The notes beneath the pieces were generated by a model. That model had not been told where the DNA came from. It did not search any database and saw nothing but the letters and a program-made list of their open reading frames with translations. Positions 15,389-23,179 of a DNA stretch of 43,829 nucleotides are shown here, piece by piece (the first letter of the stretch is position 1; the number at the start of each line of letters is the position of its first letter). Origin of the DNA: Longimicrobium sp. (GTDB taxonomy: Bacteria > Gemmatimonadota > Gemmatimonadetes > Longimicrobiales > Longimicrobiaceae); the NCBI RefSeq assembly GCF_035474595.1, contig NZ_DATIND010000110.1:1-43829 (forward strand), given 5' to 3'. Made by a program: the position numbers and the translations under genes.

Positions 15389-15961
15389 ATGACCAAGGGG
15401 CGGATGGAGGCGTTCAGCGATGGGGTGATCGCGATCCTCATCACCATCATGGTGCTGGAGCTGAAGGTGCCGGAGGGGGCCGACGCGCACGCGCTGCGGG
15501 GGATGCTGCCGGGGTTCCTGAGCTACCTGCTCAGCTTCATCTACCTCGGCATCTACTGGGTGAACCACCACCACATGGTGCATACCGCCGACCACATCAA
15601 CGGCAGGATCCTGTGGGCCAACCTGCACCTGCTGTTCTGGCTGTCGCTGGTGCCGTCGGCCACCGCGTGGATGGGCGACAACCACACCCTGCCGATCCCC
15701 ACCGCGGTGTACGGCGCCGTGCTGCTGATGCCGGCCATCGCGTACTACGTGCTGCAGCAGTCGATCATCGCCGCGCAGGGGCCGCACTCCCGGCTGCACG
15801 ACGCCATCGGCCGCGACTACAAGGGGAAGCTCTCGCCCGTGCTCTACGCGTCGTCCATCGGCCTGGCGTTCGTCCGCCCCTGGATGGCCGACGTGATCTT
15901 CGTCCTGGTCGCGCTCATGTGGCTGGTCCCCGACCCGCGCATCGAGTCGCGGCTGGGGTAG
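15389..15961 (+). CDS. TMEM175-family potassium channel
   Basis: The 190-residue product begins MTKGRMEAFSDGVIAILITI, the hallmark RxxxFSD motif of TMEM175 proteins in the first helix. About six hydrophobic helices follow, with YWVNHHHMVHTADHINGRIL after helix two, also typical. Bacterial members are short single-repeat proteins that assemble as tetramers and conduct K+ through a pore lined by helix one. The ATG at 15389 follows GACGGGGG; the frame is open to 15080, but the FSD motif is always N-terminal. It is monocistronic; the next gene is convergent. Confidence 0.9.
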   Translation: MTKGRMEAFSDGVIAILITIMVLELKVPEGADAHALRGMLPGFLSYLLSFIYLGIYWVNHHHMVHTADHINGRILWANLHLLFWLSLVPSATAWMGDNHTLPIPTAVYGAVLLMPAIAYYVLQQSIIAAQGPHSRLHDAIGRDYKGKLSPVLYASSIGLAFVRPWMADVIFVLVALMWLVPDPRIESRLG

Positions 15962-15997
15962 CACCCCGGCGTCGCGTGCGGCTGACGGCGCGCCGCG

Positions 15998-16672
15998 CTA
16001 CCGGCCCGGCGGACGGGATGGCGGCGTGCCGCGAAGCTGCCGGAGCGCCTGCTCGGCGTGCGCCGCGGCCGTGGTCCCCGCGTGGCGGACGCGCATCCGC
16101 TCCAACTCGCTCGCGGCGCGCGCGGGATCGTCCAGCGCGCCCATGTACAGGTCGATGAGCCGGTTCGTGGCCGTGTAGTCCTGCGCCGGCGAGACGCCGC
16201 GAATCTCCCGCACGTGCAGGTACAGCCGCTCGGCCTTCGCGGCGTCGCCCGCCTCGCGCGCGTACACGTCCGCCGCGAACAGGCAGAGCGCCGCGTCGTG
16301 GGGCCGGTTCGCCAGGCGCGCCTCGATCTCCGCCAGCGCCGTCTCGACATCGCCGCGCGCGATCAGCGCCTTCTCGCGCGAGTAGTCGTCCGCCGACGGC
16401 GTGCTGGATCCCGACGGCGCCACGAAGCTGGCCGCGCCGCGCGCCGCCGAGTCCGCGGTCCACAGGATGGCCAGCGGCAGCAGGAACAGCGTCCCCCCGA
16501 ACGCCAGCAGCGCGCCCAGGATGGCCACCAGCGTCCCGTACCCGCGCAGCGCCGATCCCGCGAACCCGCCCGCCACGACCGCCACCGCGAACGACGTCGT
16601 GAACGCCCGGATGTTGCGCGGATTGTCGAAGTCGAACAGCTGCGCGAAATGGATCTTGATGTTGATCTTCAT
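15998..16672 (-). CDS. Two-helix membrane protein with TPR-like tail
   Basis: The 224-residue product starts MKINIKIHFAQLFDFDNPRN, followed by two predicted helices (about 25-45 and 50-72). A linker rich in Ser/Ala/Asp leads to a helical region of about 120 residues: YSREKALIARGDVETALAEI, NRPHDAALCLFAADVYAREA, AERLYLHVREIRG. The helix pairs with Ala/Leu/Tyr spacing resemble tetratricopeptide repeats. The start at 16672 fits the promoter at 16713-16741; the frame is open to 16858. Probable scaffold; no specific function assigned. Confidence 0.7.
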   Translation of the reverse strand: MKINIKIHFAQLFDFDNPRNIRAFTTSFAVAVVAGGFAGSALRGYGTLVAILGALLAFGGTLFLLPLAILWTADSAARGAASFVAPSGSSTPSADDYSREKALIARGDVETALAEIEARLANRPHDAALCLFAADVYAREAGDAAKAERLYLHVREIRGVSPAQDYTATNRLIDLYMGALDDPARAASELERMRVRHAGTTAAAHAEQALRQLRGTPPSRPPGR

Positions 16673-16712
16673 GAATGGGACTGATGGACGGGATGGCTGA
16701 GAGCGGCGGACA

Positions 16713-16741
16713 ACTCTAAACGAATACGAAGTTGCTGCCAA
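16713..16741 (-). promoter_or_regulatory. Probable promoter for the TPR-like membrane protein
   Basis: On the minus strand TTGGCA (16741-16736) and TAGAGT (16718-16713) are 17 bases apart, in locally AT-rich sequence 41 bases upstream of the ATG at 16672. Confidence 0.45.
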
Positions 16742-16772
16742 CTGCTTACGTCGTTGGTGGATGCACACGCCA

Positions 16773-16802
16773 AGGCCCGTCGCCTGAGCGGCAGCCGGGC
16801 CT
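16773..16802 (-). terminator. Hairpin downstream of the Cys-rich peptide gene
   Basis: AGGCCCG (16773-16779, plus strand) and CGGGCCT (16796-16802) form perfect 7-base arms about 29 bases past the peptide's stop. It separates that gene from the next minus-strand promoter at 16713-16741. Confidence 0.4.
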
Positions 16803-16830
16803 CTGTAATCCACGGAGAAGCTACTCCAGA

Positions 16831-17049
16831 TCAGCAGTCCTCCGTCACCTCGCCGCACATCTCCGGTTCCGAGCAGTCGAAGGTGTCGCAGTCGGGAGCG
16901 GCGGTTTCGCAGTCGGGCGGACCGCTCTCGGTGTCGCAGTCCGCGTCGTCGGTGTCGGCGGCGAGGCGGAACGGCTGGATGCCGCGAAGAGGAGCGGTGG
17001 TGAACGTCTCCACCTCGAGCATGTCCGGGTTCAGCGTGAGCATCCGCAT
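16831..17049 (-). CDS. Cys-rich RiPP precursor-like peptide with pinensin-type leader
   Basis: The 72-residue product starts at the ATG at 17049, with GAAAGGCGG about nine bases upstream. The N-terminus MRMLTLNPDMLEVETFTT matches the leader pattern LxLxxDxLxVExFxT found in pinensin-family lanthipeptide precursors and related peptides of Bacteroidota and Gemmatimonadota. The C-terminal half is acidic and carries six Cys (38, 47, 54, 59, 65, 72), five of them preceded by Asp (ADC, PDC, PDC, FDC, EDC), with Thr/Ser between them; the last residue is Cys. No dehydratase, cyclase or protease gene is in the window, so modification in trans would be needed. Glycosyltransferase genes lie immediately upstream. 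I infer a RiPP precursor; a metal-binding or disulfide peptide is the alternative. Confidence 0.7.
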   Translation of the reverse strand: MRMLTLNPDMLEVETFTTAPLRGIQPFRLAADTDDADCDTESGPPDCETAAPDCDTFDCSEPEMCGEVTEDC

Positions 17050-17093
17050 GGGATTGACCGCCTTTCGGTAAGATGATCGGCCTGCGCTACATT

Positions 17094-17147
17094 GAAGTCC
17101 GCGAAGGCGGACTGCGTGCCGTTGTAGCCGCCACTTCAGTGGCATTT
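17094..17147. repeat. ~55 bp repeat, copy 1 (inverted partner at 19464)
   Basis: The copy runs from GAAGTCCGCGAAGGCGGACT to GCCACTTCAGTGGCATTTTT. It holds two small hairpins, AGTCCGCgaagGCGGACT and GCCACTtcAGTGGC. The reverse complement lies at 19464-19519 with very few differences. On the minus strand this copy lies just past the glycosyltransferase stop at 17257 and upstream of the Cys-rich peptide. Confidence 0.85.
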
Positions 17148-17256
17148 TTCCCAATCTCGAATCGGATCGCCCTCACAACGTGAGCACATTCGAACGCGCA
17201 CGCCAGCTTCTTCGCCGGCGTGCGCGTCTGTCGTGGGAGCGGTCCGGATTTCCGCC

Positions 17257-18330
17257 CTACGCCGCCACCGCCTGCGTGACGTACGCCTCCAGCTCCTCCG
17301 CGCGGTGCTCGGCCGTGTGCGCGGCCAGGATGCGGGCGCGGGCGGCGGCGCCGATGGCGCGGCGATCGTCGGCGTGCGTGGCGCGCAGGATCTCGACGAC
17401 TTCCTCCGTCGACTCCGGGAGCAGGATCTCGGTGCCGGGGGTGAAGAAGTGGTCCAGGCCGTCCCACCGGTCGCTGATCATGGCCGCGCCGCACGCCGCC
17501 GCCTCGAACAGCCGCACGCTGGGCGACCAGCCCGCCGCCACCATGTCGGCCCGCGTGGCGTTCAGCTGCCAGGCCGCGCTGCTGTAGAACGTGGGATGCC
17601 GCTGCGGCGGGAGATGGTGGATGTGGCGCACGTTTCCCGGCCAGAGCGTCTCCGCCGGATACTGCGGCCCGGCCACGATGAAGCGCTTCCCCGGCATCCG
17701 CCCGGCGACGTCCAGCAGGAATCTTTCTACTACCGGCTGCCGGTCCGCCGCGTAGGTGCCCATGTACGCCAGCTCGCAGGCCAGATCGAGATCGGGCGCC
17801 GTGGGATGGTAGCGCTCCCCATCCACCGAGCAGTACAGCGGCACCGCCTCGCGCGCGCCCAGCTCGCCCTCCACCACCTCGCACAGGAACGGGCCGCCGG
17901 TGAACGACAGGTAGCGGGTGAAGAGCGGCACCTGGTCGGTGCGCAGGTACTCCGCGCCGCCGCCGCGCAGCGCGGCCACGGTCACCGGCGTGTCGATGTC
18001 GTAGAAGAACAGCGGGTCCACGCCGGCCCCGGCCAGGTCGTCGATCACCCGCGGGCCGCCGTTCACGTAGCTCCCCACGATGGTCGCGTCCGCCTCACGC
18101 GCCTCGGCCAGGGCCTCGGCGCGGACGTCCTCCCACTCGTTCCACAGCTTCAGGGTAACGTAGCCCGGCGCGGGGTGGTCGCGGTTGTCGGCGTACCAGG
18201 GCGCGTTCCACTCGTAGAACACCACGTCGTGGCCGCGCGCCGCGAAGGCGCGGAGGAGGGCGCGATACGTCGTCGCGTGCCCGTTCCCCCAGCTGGACGA
18301 GATGGAGAGGCCGAAGACGACCAGCTTCAT
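17257..18330 (-). CDS. CgeB-type glycosyltransferase (1)
   Basis: The 357-residue product starts MKLVVFGLSISSSWGNGHAT, then TYRALLRAFAARGHDVVFYE, an N-terminal domain of the CgeB/DUF3880 kind. The C-terminal GT-B half carries WSPSVRLFEAAACGAAMISD and DHFFTPGTEILLPES, the sugar-nucleotide-binding region of Glyco_trans_1_2 proteins. It is expected to be a cytoplasmic sugar transferase; donor and acceptor are unknown. CgeB in Bacillus acts in spore-coat glycosylation. Its ATG overlaps the stop of the paralogous gene upstream (ATGA), so the two are coupled. The next gene downstream is the Cys-rich peptide. Confidence 0.85.
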   Translation of the reverse strand: MKLVVFGLSISSSWGNGHATTYRALLRAFAARGHDVVFYEWNAPWYADNRDHPAPGYVTLKLWNEWEDVRAEALAEAREADATIVGSYVNGGPRVIDDLAGAGVDPLFFYDIDTPVTVAALRGGGAEYLRTDQVPLFTRYLSFTGGPFLCEVVEGELGAREAVPLYCSVDGERYHPTAPDLDLACELAYMGTYAADRQPVVERFLLDVAGRMPGKRFIVAGPQYPAETLWPGNVRHIHHLPPQRHPTFYSSAAWQLNATRADMVAAGWSPSVRLFEAAACGAAMISDRWDGLDHFFTPGTEILLPESTEEVVEILRATHADDRRAIGAAARARILAAHTAEHRAEELEAYVTQAVAA

Positions 18331-19409
18331 GCGACGCTCCCCACCGCGGCGTTCAGCACGGCGTCCATCCGCTCGGCGCGCTGGGCGTAGGTGTGGTCGG
18401 CCAGCGCCCGCCGCCGCCCCGCCTCGCCGATGCGGCGCGCGTCGGCGTCGGTCGTCTCGGCGACGATGCGGGCGACCGCGGCGCCGTCGCCGGCCACCAG
18501 GATCTCCGTCCCGGGCGTGAAGAAGTCCTCGATCCCGCGCATGGCGTCCGTCACCTGGCAGCTGCCGGCGCCCGCGGCCTCGAACATCCGCGTGGCCGGG
18601 CTCCACCCGTTCTCGATCATCGATTCGCGGTGGATGTTCAGAACGAGCCGGGCCGAGGCGTTCACCGCGTTGTGCCGGTGCGTGGGCACGTGGCCCAGGT
18701 AGGTGACGTTCGCCGGCATCGCCTTGTCCCCCCACCCCTCGCCGCCCAGGACGAACTTGCGATCGGGCGACAGCGACGCGGCGCGGAAGAAGAACTCGTC
18801 CACGCGCGCCTCGCGGTCCGGCAGGCGGTTGCCCATGAACAGCAGGTCGAACTCGGGGTGCGCGGCCATCTCCAGCGGCCGGTGCTCCTCGGGATCGAGG
18901 CCGTTGTAGATGCAGGTGCACCCCTGCGAACCCCACGCCGCGTAGGCGTCGATCACCGGCGGTCCGCCGCCGTAGGTGAACACGTGGTCGTAGCGGGGGA
19001 TGTGCGCGCGGAACGGGTCGCCCGCGTCGGCGGCGATGCGGGCCAGCGTGGCGGGCGCGTCCACGTCCAGGAACGCGGTGCGCGCGCCGCCGCCGGAGCG
19101 TTCGGCCACGGCAGCTTCGAGCTCCGCGTCCCACACGCCCACGCCGCTGCACTTGATCACCCAGTCGCTCTCCGCGAACGCCTGCTCGAGCAGCGCGTCG
19201 CGCTCCTCGGGCGTGCGGTAGACGATGACGCGCGCGTAGTCCGGATCTTCCGCCATGTCGCGGTTCTGCTGGCGGTTGTACGCGTCCGGCTCGCAGAAGG
19301 TGATGCTGTGGCCGCGCGCGTGCAGGGCGCGGATCAGCCCGCGGTAGTAGGTCGCCGCGCCGTTCCAGTAGCTGGAAACGAGGGACGATCCGAAGAAGGT
19401 CAGCTCCAC
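18327..19409 (-). CDS. CgeB-type glycosyltransferase (2)
   Basis: The 360-residue product is a clear paralogue of the next gene: MELTFFGSSLVSSYWNGAAT, YYRGLIRALHARGHSITFCE at the N-terminus, and WSPATRMFEAAGAGSCQVTD, EDFFTPGTEILVAGDG near the C-terminus. The middle has HVFTYGGGPPVIDAYAAWGS and FDLLFMGNRLPDREARVDEF. It should be a cytoplasmic GT-B transferase. It starts at ATG 19409, followed upstream by a 275-base gap full of inverted repeats rather than tight operon spacing, so the two CgeB genes may form their own unit. Confidence 0.85.
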   Translation of the reverse strand: MELTFFGSSLVSSYWNGAATYYRGLIRALHARGHSITFCEPDAYNRQQNRDMAEDPDYARVIVYRTPEERDALLEQAFAESDWVIKCSGVGVWDAELEAAVAERSGGGARTAFLDVDAPATLARIAADAGDPFRAHIPRYDHVFTYGGGPPVIDAYAAWGSQGCTCIYNGLDPEEHRPLEMAAHPEFDLLFMGNRLPDREARVDEFFFRAASLSPDRKFVLGGEGWGDKAMPANVTYLGHVPTHRHNAVNASARLVLNIHRESMIENGWSPATRMFEAAGAGSCQVTDAMRGIEDFFTPGTEILVAGDGAAVARIVAETTDADARRIGEAGRRRALADHTYAQRAERMDAVLNAAVGSVA

Positions 19410-19463
19410 GCGGCCTCCTCAGCCGTGGGGGTGATGTGGATCCTGCGCATCCGAAGACACCCG

Positions 19464-19519
19464 AAAATGCCACTGAAGTGGCGGCTACAACGGCACGCAG
19501 TCCGCGTTCGCGGACTTCC
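19464..19519. repeat. ~55 bp repeat, copy 2 (inverted relative to 17094)
   Basis: AAAATGCCACTGAAGTGGCG through CAGTCCGCGTTCGCGGACTTCC is the reverse complement of the copy at 17094-17147, differing at only a few bases. The two copies enclose exactly the two CgeB-type glycosyltransferase genes. Confidence 0.85.
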
Positions 19520-19546
19520 CGCACGGCTATTTCCGCTCGTGAGAGA

Positions 19547-19759
19547 GACGTCATCCTGAGGCCGGCCACGCCGTCGGCGCGGAGTGCGCCATCATCGGCA
19601 GGCCGAAGGATCCATAGCCCGCACTCGGTAGTCAGCCGGGGTGGCGCGCCGAATCCCCGCGCGTCCATCCGGCAGACGTGCGGGTCAGGCTATCGATCCT
19701 TCGGCCTGCGACCACTCGTGTGCGGCCGAGCTCGGTGTGGGCGGCCTCAGGATGACGTC
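19547..19759. repeat. Long inverted repeat built from two facing copies of a ~65 bp element
   Basis: The left copy (19547-19612) begins GACGTCATCCTGAGGCCG and ends CAGGCCGAAGGATC. The right copy (19695-19759) is the same in reverse. Pairing continues inward: CATAGCCCGCAC faces GTGCGGGTCAGGCTATC. A third copy lies at 43689-43752. Conserved ends with variable centres suggest a dispersed non-coding element. The right copy lies inside the 3' end of the gene ending at 19685. Confidence 0.8.
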
Positions 19760-20890
19760 TTCCTGTCTCGCGGCAGATCCGAAAGCGCTTCCCGCGGCGC
19801 CGAGCCCGGCGATGATGTCCAGCAGCTGCGCGGCGCGGTGGTCGCAGGTGTGGCGGGCCAGGATCGTCTCCAGGCCGCGCTCGGCCTGCGCGCGCGCGGC
19901 ATCTTCATCTCTCGAAAGCCGCAGGAGCGCGTCGCGCATCTCCGCCGGGGTTTCGGCGACAGCGTAGTCGCCGGCGCGGAACAGGCCCTCGGCGTCGCTC
20001 CACGGCGCGGAGACCAGGGGGATGCCGCAGGCCAGCGCCTCGAACACGCGGATCGTGGGGATCCCCGCCAGCGCCTGCACGTACGCGCGCCGCGGCACGT
20101 GCAGCGTCACCCGGCTGCGCGCGAACACCTCGGGCACCTGCACCGACGGCGCCCAGCCGCGGAACTCCACCCCCGCGTCCGCCAGCTCGGCCAGCGCGTA
20201 CTCCGGGTACCGCACGCCGTGGGCGACGAACCTCAACTCCGGCAGCGCGCGCGCCGAATCCAGCCAGAAGCCGCGCAGCTCCTGCGTCCGCTCCTCGTCG
20301 CCCCAGTTGCCGATCCACACCACGTCCTGCTCCTTCGGCCGGTCCAGCGGGCGGAAGCGGACGTGGTCGGCGGCCTCGTGGAAGGTCCACGCGCGCCGCA
20401 CCCCGAAGCGCGTGCGATAGATCTCCGTCAGCACCTCGCCGAAGGCCAGCACGCCGTCGTACGCGCGCAGGTCGAAGCGGGCGATGGCCTCGGGCTGGCT
20501 CCACGGGCGGTGGTGCGTGTCGTGGAAGATGGCCAGCGCGCCGACCCGTCTCGCGACGGACGGGAGGAGATTCACGACGTGGGGATCGTTCCACTCGTGC
20601 ACCATCACCACGTCCGCGCCCGCGCAGGCCGCCGCGAGGTCGTCCGCCAGCGAGGGAGACGCGGGGTCGTAGGAGCGGACGTCGATCTCGGGGTACGCGC
20701 GGGCGAACGCCACGATCGGCGCCACGCCGTGGTCGGCCAGCAGGTTCTGCAGCGACCAGGCATCGCGCGGCTCGTACGACGCGACCGCGTGGCCGCCGCG
20801 CACCAGCGCGCTCATCAGCCCGCGGATGAAGTGCGCGTTTCCGTGGTTCCAGTCGCTGACGGCGCTGTGGATGAAGAAGACGAAGCGCAT
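19685..20890 (-). CDS. CgeB-like glycosyltransferase (3), C-terminus extended by a repeat
   Basis: The 401-residue product starts MRFVFFIHSAVSDWNHGNAH, then FIRGLMSALVRGGHAVASYE, like the two CgeB-type genes downstream. The C-terminal GT-B half holds IRVFEALACGIPLVSAPWSD and AEGLFRAGDYAVAETPAEM. The natural domain ends near LDIIAGLG. The last ~30 residues (RQEDVILRPPTPSSAA...) are encoded by the repeat element at 19695-19759, which also leads to the present stop. It starts one base after the upstream GT4 gene stops, so they are in one operon. Donor and acceptor unknown. Confidence 0.83.
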   Translation of the reverse strand: MRFVFFIHSAVSDWNHGNAHFIRGLMSALVRGGHAVASYEPRDAWSLQNLLADHGVAPIVAFARAYPEIDVRSYDPASPSLADDLAAACAGADVVMVHEWNDPHVVNLLPSVARRVGALAIFHDTHHRPWSQPEAIARFDLRAYDGVLAFGEVLTEIYRTRFGVRRAWTFHEAADHVRFRPLDRPKEQDVVWIGNWGDEERTQELRGFWLDSARALPELRFVAHGVRYPEYALAELADAGVEFRGWAPSVQVPEVFARSRVTLHVPRRAYVQALAGIPTIRVFEALACGIPLVSAPWSDAEGLFRAGDYAVAETPAEMRDALLRLSRDEDAARAQAERGLETILARHTCDHRAAQLLDIIAGLGAAGSAFGSAARQEDVILRPPTPSSAAHEWSQAEGSIA

Positions 20891-20891
20891 C

Positions 20892-21986
20892 TCAGGCCAC
20901 CGAGCGGTTGGTTTCGGGCGCCGCCACGACGTCGCGGTACAGGGCCACGTACTCCTCCGCCATCCGCCGGGCCGTGTAGCGCCGCAGCGCCCGCTTGCGC
21001 GCGCCCTCGGCCAGCCGCTGGACGCGCACGGGGTCGCGCGCCAGGCGATCGAGCACCGCCGCCAGCGCCTCCGCGTCGCCGCTGGGAAAGAAATCCGCGC
21101 ACCCGTTCCACAGCTCGCCGAAGGTGCCGATGTCGCTGAGCAACAGCGCGCAGCCGTGCAGCGCGGCCTCCAGCGGCGCCAGCCCGAACGGCTCGTAGCG
21201 CGACGGGGCGACGTAGATCGTCGCGCGCCGCATCCACGCATCGACTTCCGCGCGCTCCACGCGGCCGTGCATCGCCAGGTTGCGCGCCCGGAAGACGCTG
21301 CCGTGCGGCGCCACCGTCTCGCCCAGCACGTGCACGGGCGGCGCATCCGCGCCCAGCATCCCCACCGCCTCGTCGAGCACGTCCACGCCCTTCCCCTGGT
21401 CCCACGCGCGGCCGACGCAGAGCACCAGCGGCTCCGTGCGCGCCGGCGGCTCATCTCCCGACGTTTCCACGCCGTTGTGGATGACGTGGGTGGCGTGCAG
21501 GCCGTAGTGCCGCCAGAGGAGCGCGGACTGGTACTGCGTGGGCGTCACCACCGCGTCGGAGGCGCGGATGCCGTCGCTCACCCAGCGCGCGTACGGCGCC
21601 CACTCCGGCGGCGCCTCGCACTCGTGGATGTGCGTCCACCAGCTCAGCACGTCGCTGTGCACGGCGGTCACCACGGGGCAGGGGAAGCCGAACGCCGCGT
21701 AGGCCAGCTGGTTGAGATGGACCACGTCCGCCGCCCAGAGCTGCGCCAGCTCGCGCAGCCACTTCGCGGCGGCGCGCACGTCCTCTTCCGCGCCGGCCAT
21801 CCACTCCAGCCGGTACGTCCGCCACGTCACCTGCACGCCGGCGGGGATGCGCGCCAGCCGCTCGTCGCGCGGCTCGCCGATGGCGGCGATCAGCACCTCG
21901 CACCCCATGGCGTCCAGCTGCCGCGCCAGCGTCACGGTGTAGTCCCACACGCCGCCGACGGTGTCGGTGCTCAGGAGGATCTTCAT
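20892..21986 (-). CDS. Glycosyltransferase family 4
   Basis: The 364-residue product starts MKILLSTDTVGGVWDYTVTL, a typical GT4 N-terminus. The C-terminal domain has VLCVGRAWDQGKGVDVLDEA and the nucleotide-sugar motif SRYEPFGLAPLEAALHGCAL with the family's two Glu residues seven apart (E..FGLAPLE). It is probably a retaining cytoplasmic transferase for a surface or secreted glycan. Its start overlaps the stop of the Gfo/Idh/MocA gene by 4 bases and it is followed after one base by glycosyltransferase 3, so these three are one operon. Confidence 0.9.
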   Translation of the reverse strand: MKILLSTDTVGGVWDYTVTLARQLDAMGCEVLIAAIGEPRDERLARIPAGVQVTWRTYRLEWMAGAEEDVRAAAKWLRELAQLWAADVVHLNQLAYAAFGFPCPVVTAVHSDVLSWWTHIHECEAPPEWAPYARWVSDGIRASDAVVTPTQYQSALLWRHYGLHATHVIHNGVETSGDEPPARTEPLVLCVGRAWDQGKGVDVLDEAVGMLGADAPPVHVLGETVAPHGSVFRARNLAMHGRVERAEVDAWMRRATIYVAPSRYEPFGLAPLEAALHGCALLLSDIGTFGELWNGCADFFPSGDAEALAAVLDRLARDPVRVQRLAEGARKRALRRYTARRMAEEYVALYRDVVAAPETNRSVA

Positions 21987-23032
21987 CGCCCGTAGATGCG
22001 GTCCAGGACCCGCGCGACCTCCACCAGCCGCTCGCAGGCGGGGTCGAACCGCTCGCCCTCGGCCAGCCGCCGCGCCCAGTCCGCCGCCGCGCGCCCGCCC
22101 CACGCGTCCGGCGGGCTGGCCAGCGTCTCGCGCGCGGTGCCGTGGTACAGCTCGGCGGTGAAGTCGTAGAACGAGCCGCCCACGTTCCTCAGCGCCGCGC
22201 CGCCGCCGGTGCCGTAGAACGCGGCCCCGATCACCGCGTCCTGCCCGGCCGAGACGCGCCACGAGCAGGTGAGGTTCACCGCCGCCCCGCCGTCCACCCC
22301 CACCGCCGCCGTCGCGTAGTCCTCGCAGACGTCGGGAGATGCGGGGAGCGCGGTGCCCTCCCGGAACAGGCGGCTGGAGACGGACTCGACCGTCGGCCAG
22401 CCGAGCGTCCACAGCGCGAGGTCGACGAGATGGACGCCCAGGTCCATCACGCACCCGCCGCCGGAGAGCGCGGGATCGTAGAACCACGGCTTGTCGGGGC
22501 CATAGGCGTTGTGGAAGACGAGATCGACCGCGAACACCTTCCCCAGCTCGCCGGCGCGTATGCGCTCGCGGATCTCCCGCATCCCCTCGGTGAAGCGGTA
22601 GCTGAAGTCGACGGACAGGAGACGGTCGGCCGCGCGCGCGGCGTCCACCACCCGGCGGGCCTCGGCGGCGGTGCGGCCGAGCGGCTTCTGGCAAAACACC
22701 GCGGCGCCGCTCTCCAGCGCGCGCACCGACTGCTCGGCGTGCAGCGCGCTGGGCGTGGCGATGACGATGCCGTCCAGCCCCATCGCCAGCAGCTCGTCCA
22801 GCCCGGAGGCGACCTCGGCCGCGGGCGCCGCCTCCTTCGCGGCTGCGATCATCCCGGGTGAGGTGTCGGCGATGGCGGCGATCTCGGCCACGCCGGTGTT
22901 GGCGATGGCCTCCATGCGGTGGCGGCCGATCCACCCCACGCCCAGGAAGCCCAGGCGCGGCGTGGACAGCTCGGTGGCGCCGGAGTGGGCCAGCTCGTCC
23001 GCGGAAGTCGGCGCGGTCAGAAGGTCGGTCAC
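21983..23032 (-). CDS. Gfo/Idh/MocA-family sugar dehydrogenase
   Basis: The 349-residue product (GTG start) has the NAD(P)-binding motif LGFLGVGWIGRHRMEAI at about residues 27-43. The signature FCQKPLGRTAAEARR, with the Lys of EKP-type motifs (here QKP), follows near 115. The C-terminal domain has GGGCVMDLGVHLVDLALWTL, matching the conserved GG..D.G.H..D motif and its catalytic His. Members oxidise or reduce sugar hydroxyls in nucleotide-sugar or inositol pathways. It is coupled to a GT4 and close to a zinc alcohol dehydrogenase and two sugar epimerases, implying a role in making a modified sugar. Confidence 0.88.
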   Translation of the reverse strand: MTDLLTAPTSADELAHSGATELSTPRLGFLGVGWIGRHRMEAIANTGVAEIAAIADTSPGMIAAAKEAAPAAEVASGLDELLAMGLDGIVIATPSALHAEQSVRALESGAAVFCQKPLGRTAAEARRVVDAARAADRLLSVDFSYRFTEGMREIRERIRAGELGKVFAVDLVFHNAYGPDKPWFYDPALSGGGCVMDLGVHLVDLALWTLGWPTVESVSSRLFREGTALPASPDVCEDYATAAVGVDGGAAVNLTCSWRVSAGQDAVIGAAFYGTGGGAALRNVGGSFYDFTAELYHGTARETLASPPDAWGGRAAADWARRLAEGERFDPACERLVEVARVLDRIYGR

Positions 23033-23070
23033 GGGTCGATTCGGTGCGTGTATTCAGCTCTCATGGATCT

Positions 23071-23163
23071 TCACGCAGAGGCACGGAGCCACGGAGGCAC
23101 GGAGAACTGCGAACGGTCAACCGGATTCCTCTGTGGCTCCGCGTCTCTGTGCCTCTGTGTGAA
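23071..23163. repeat. Inverted repeat, CAGAGACGCAGAG family (copy 4)
   Basis: TCACGCAGAGGCACGGAGCC... (23071-23105) pairs imperfectly with ...GGCTCCGCGTCTCTGTGCCT...GTGTGA (23128-23163). It lies in the gap between the alcohol dehydrogenase stop (23180) and the next gene's GTG (23032), so it could attenuate transcription inside the sugar cluster. Confidence 0.75.
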
Positions 23164-23179
23164 ATCTTCTTTTTCCTTC

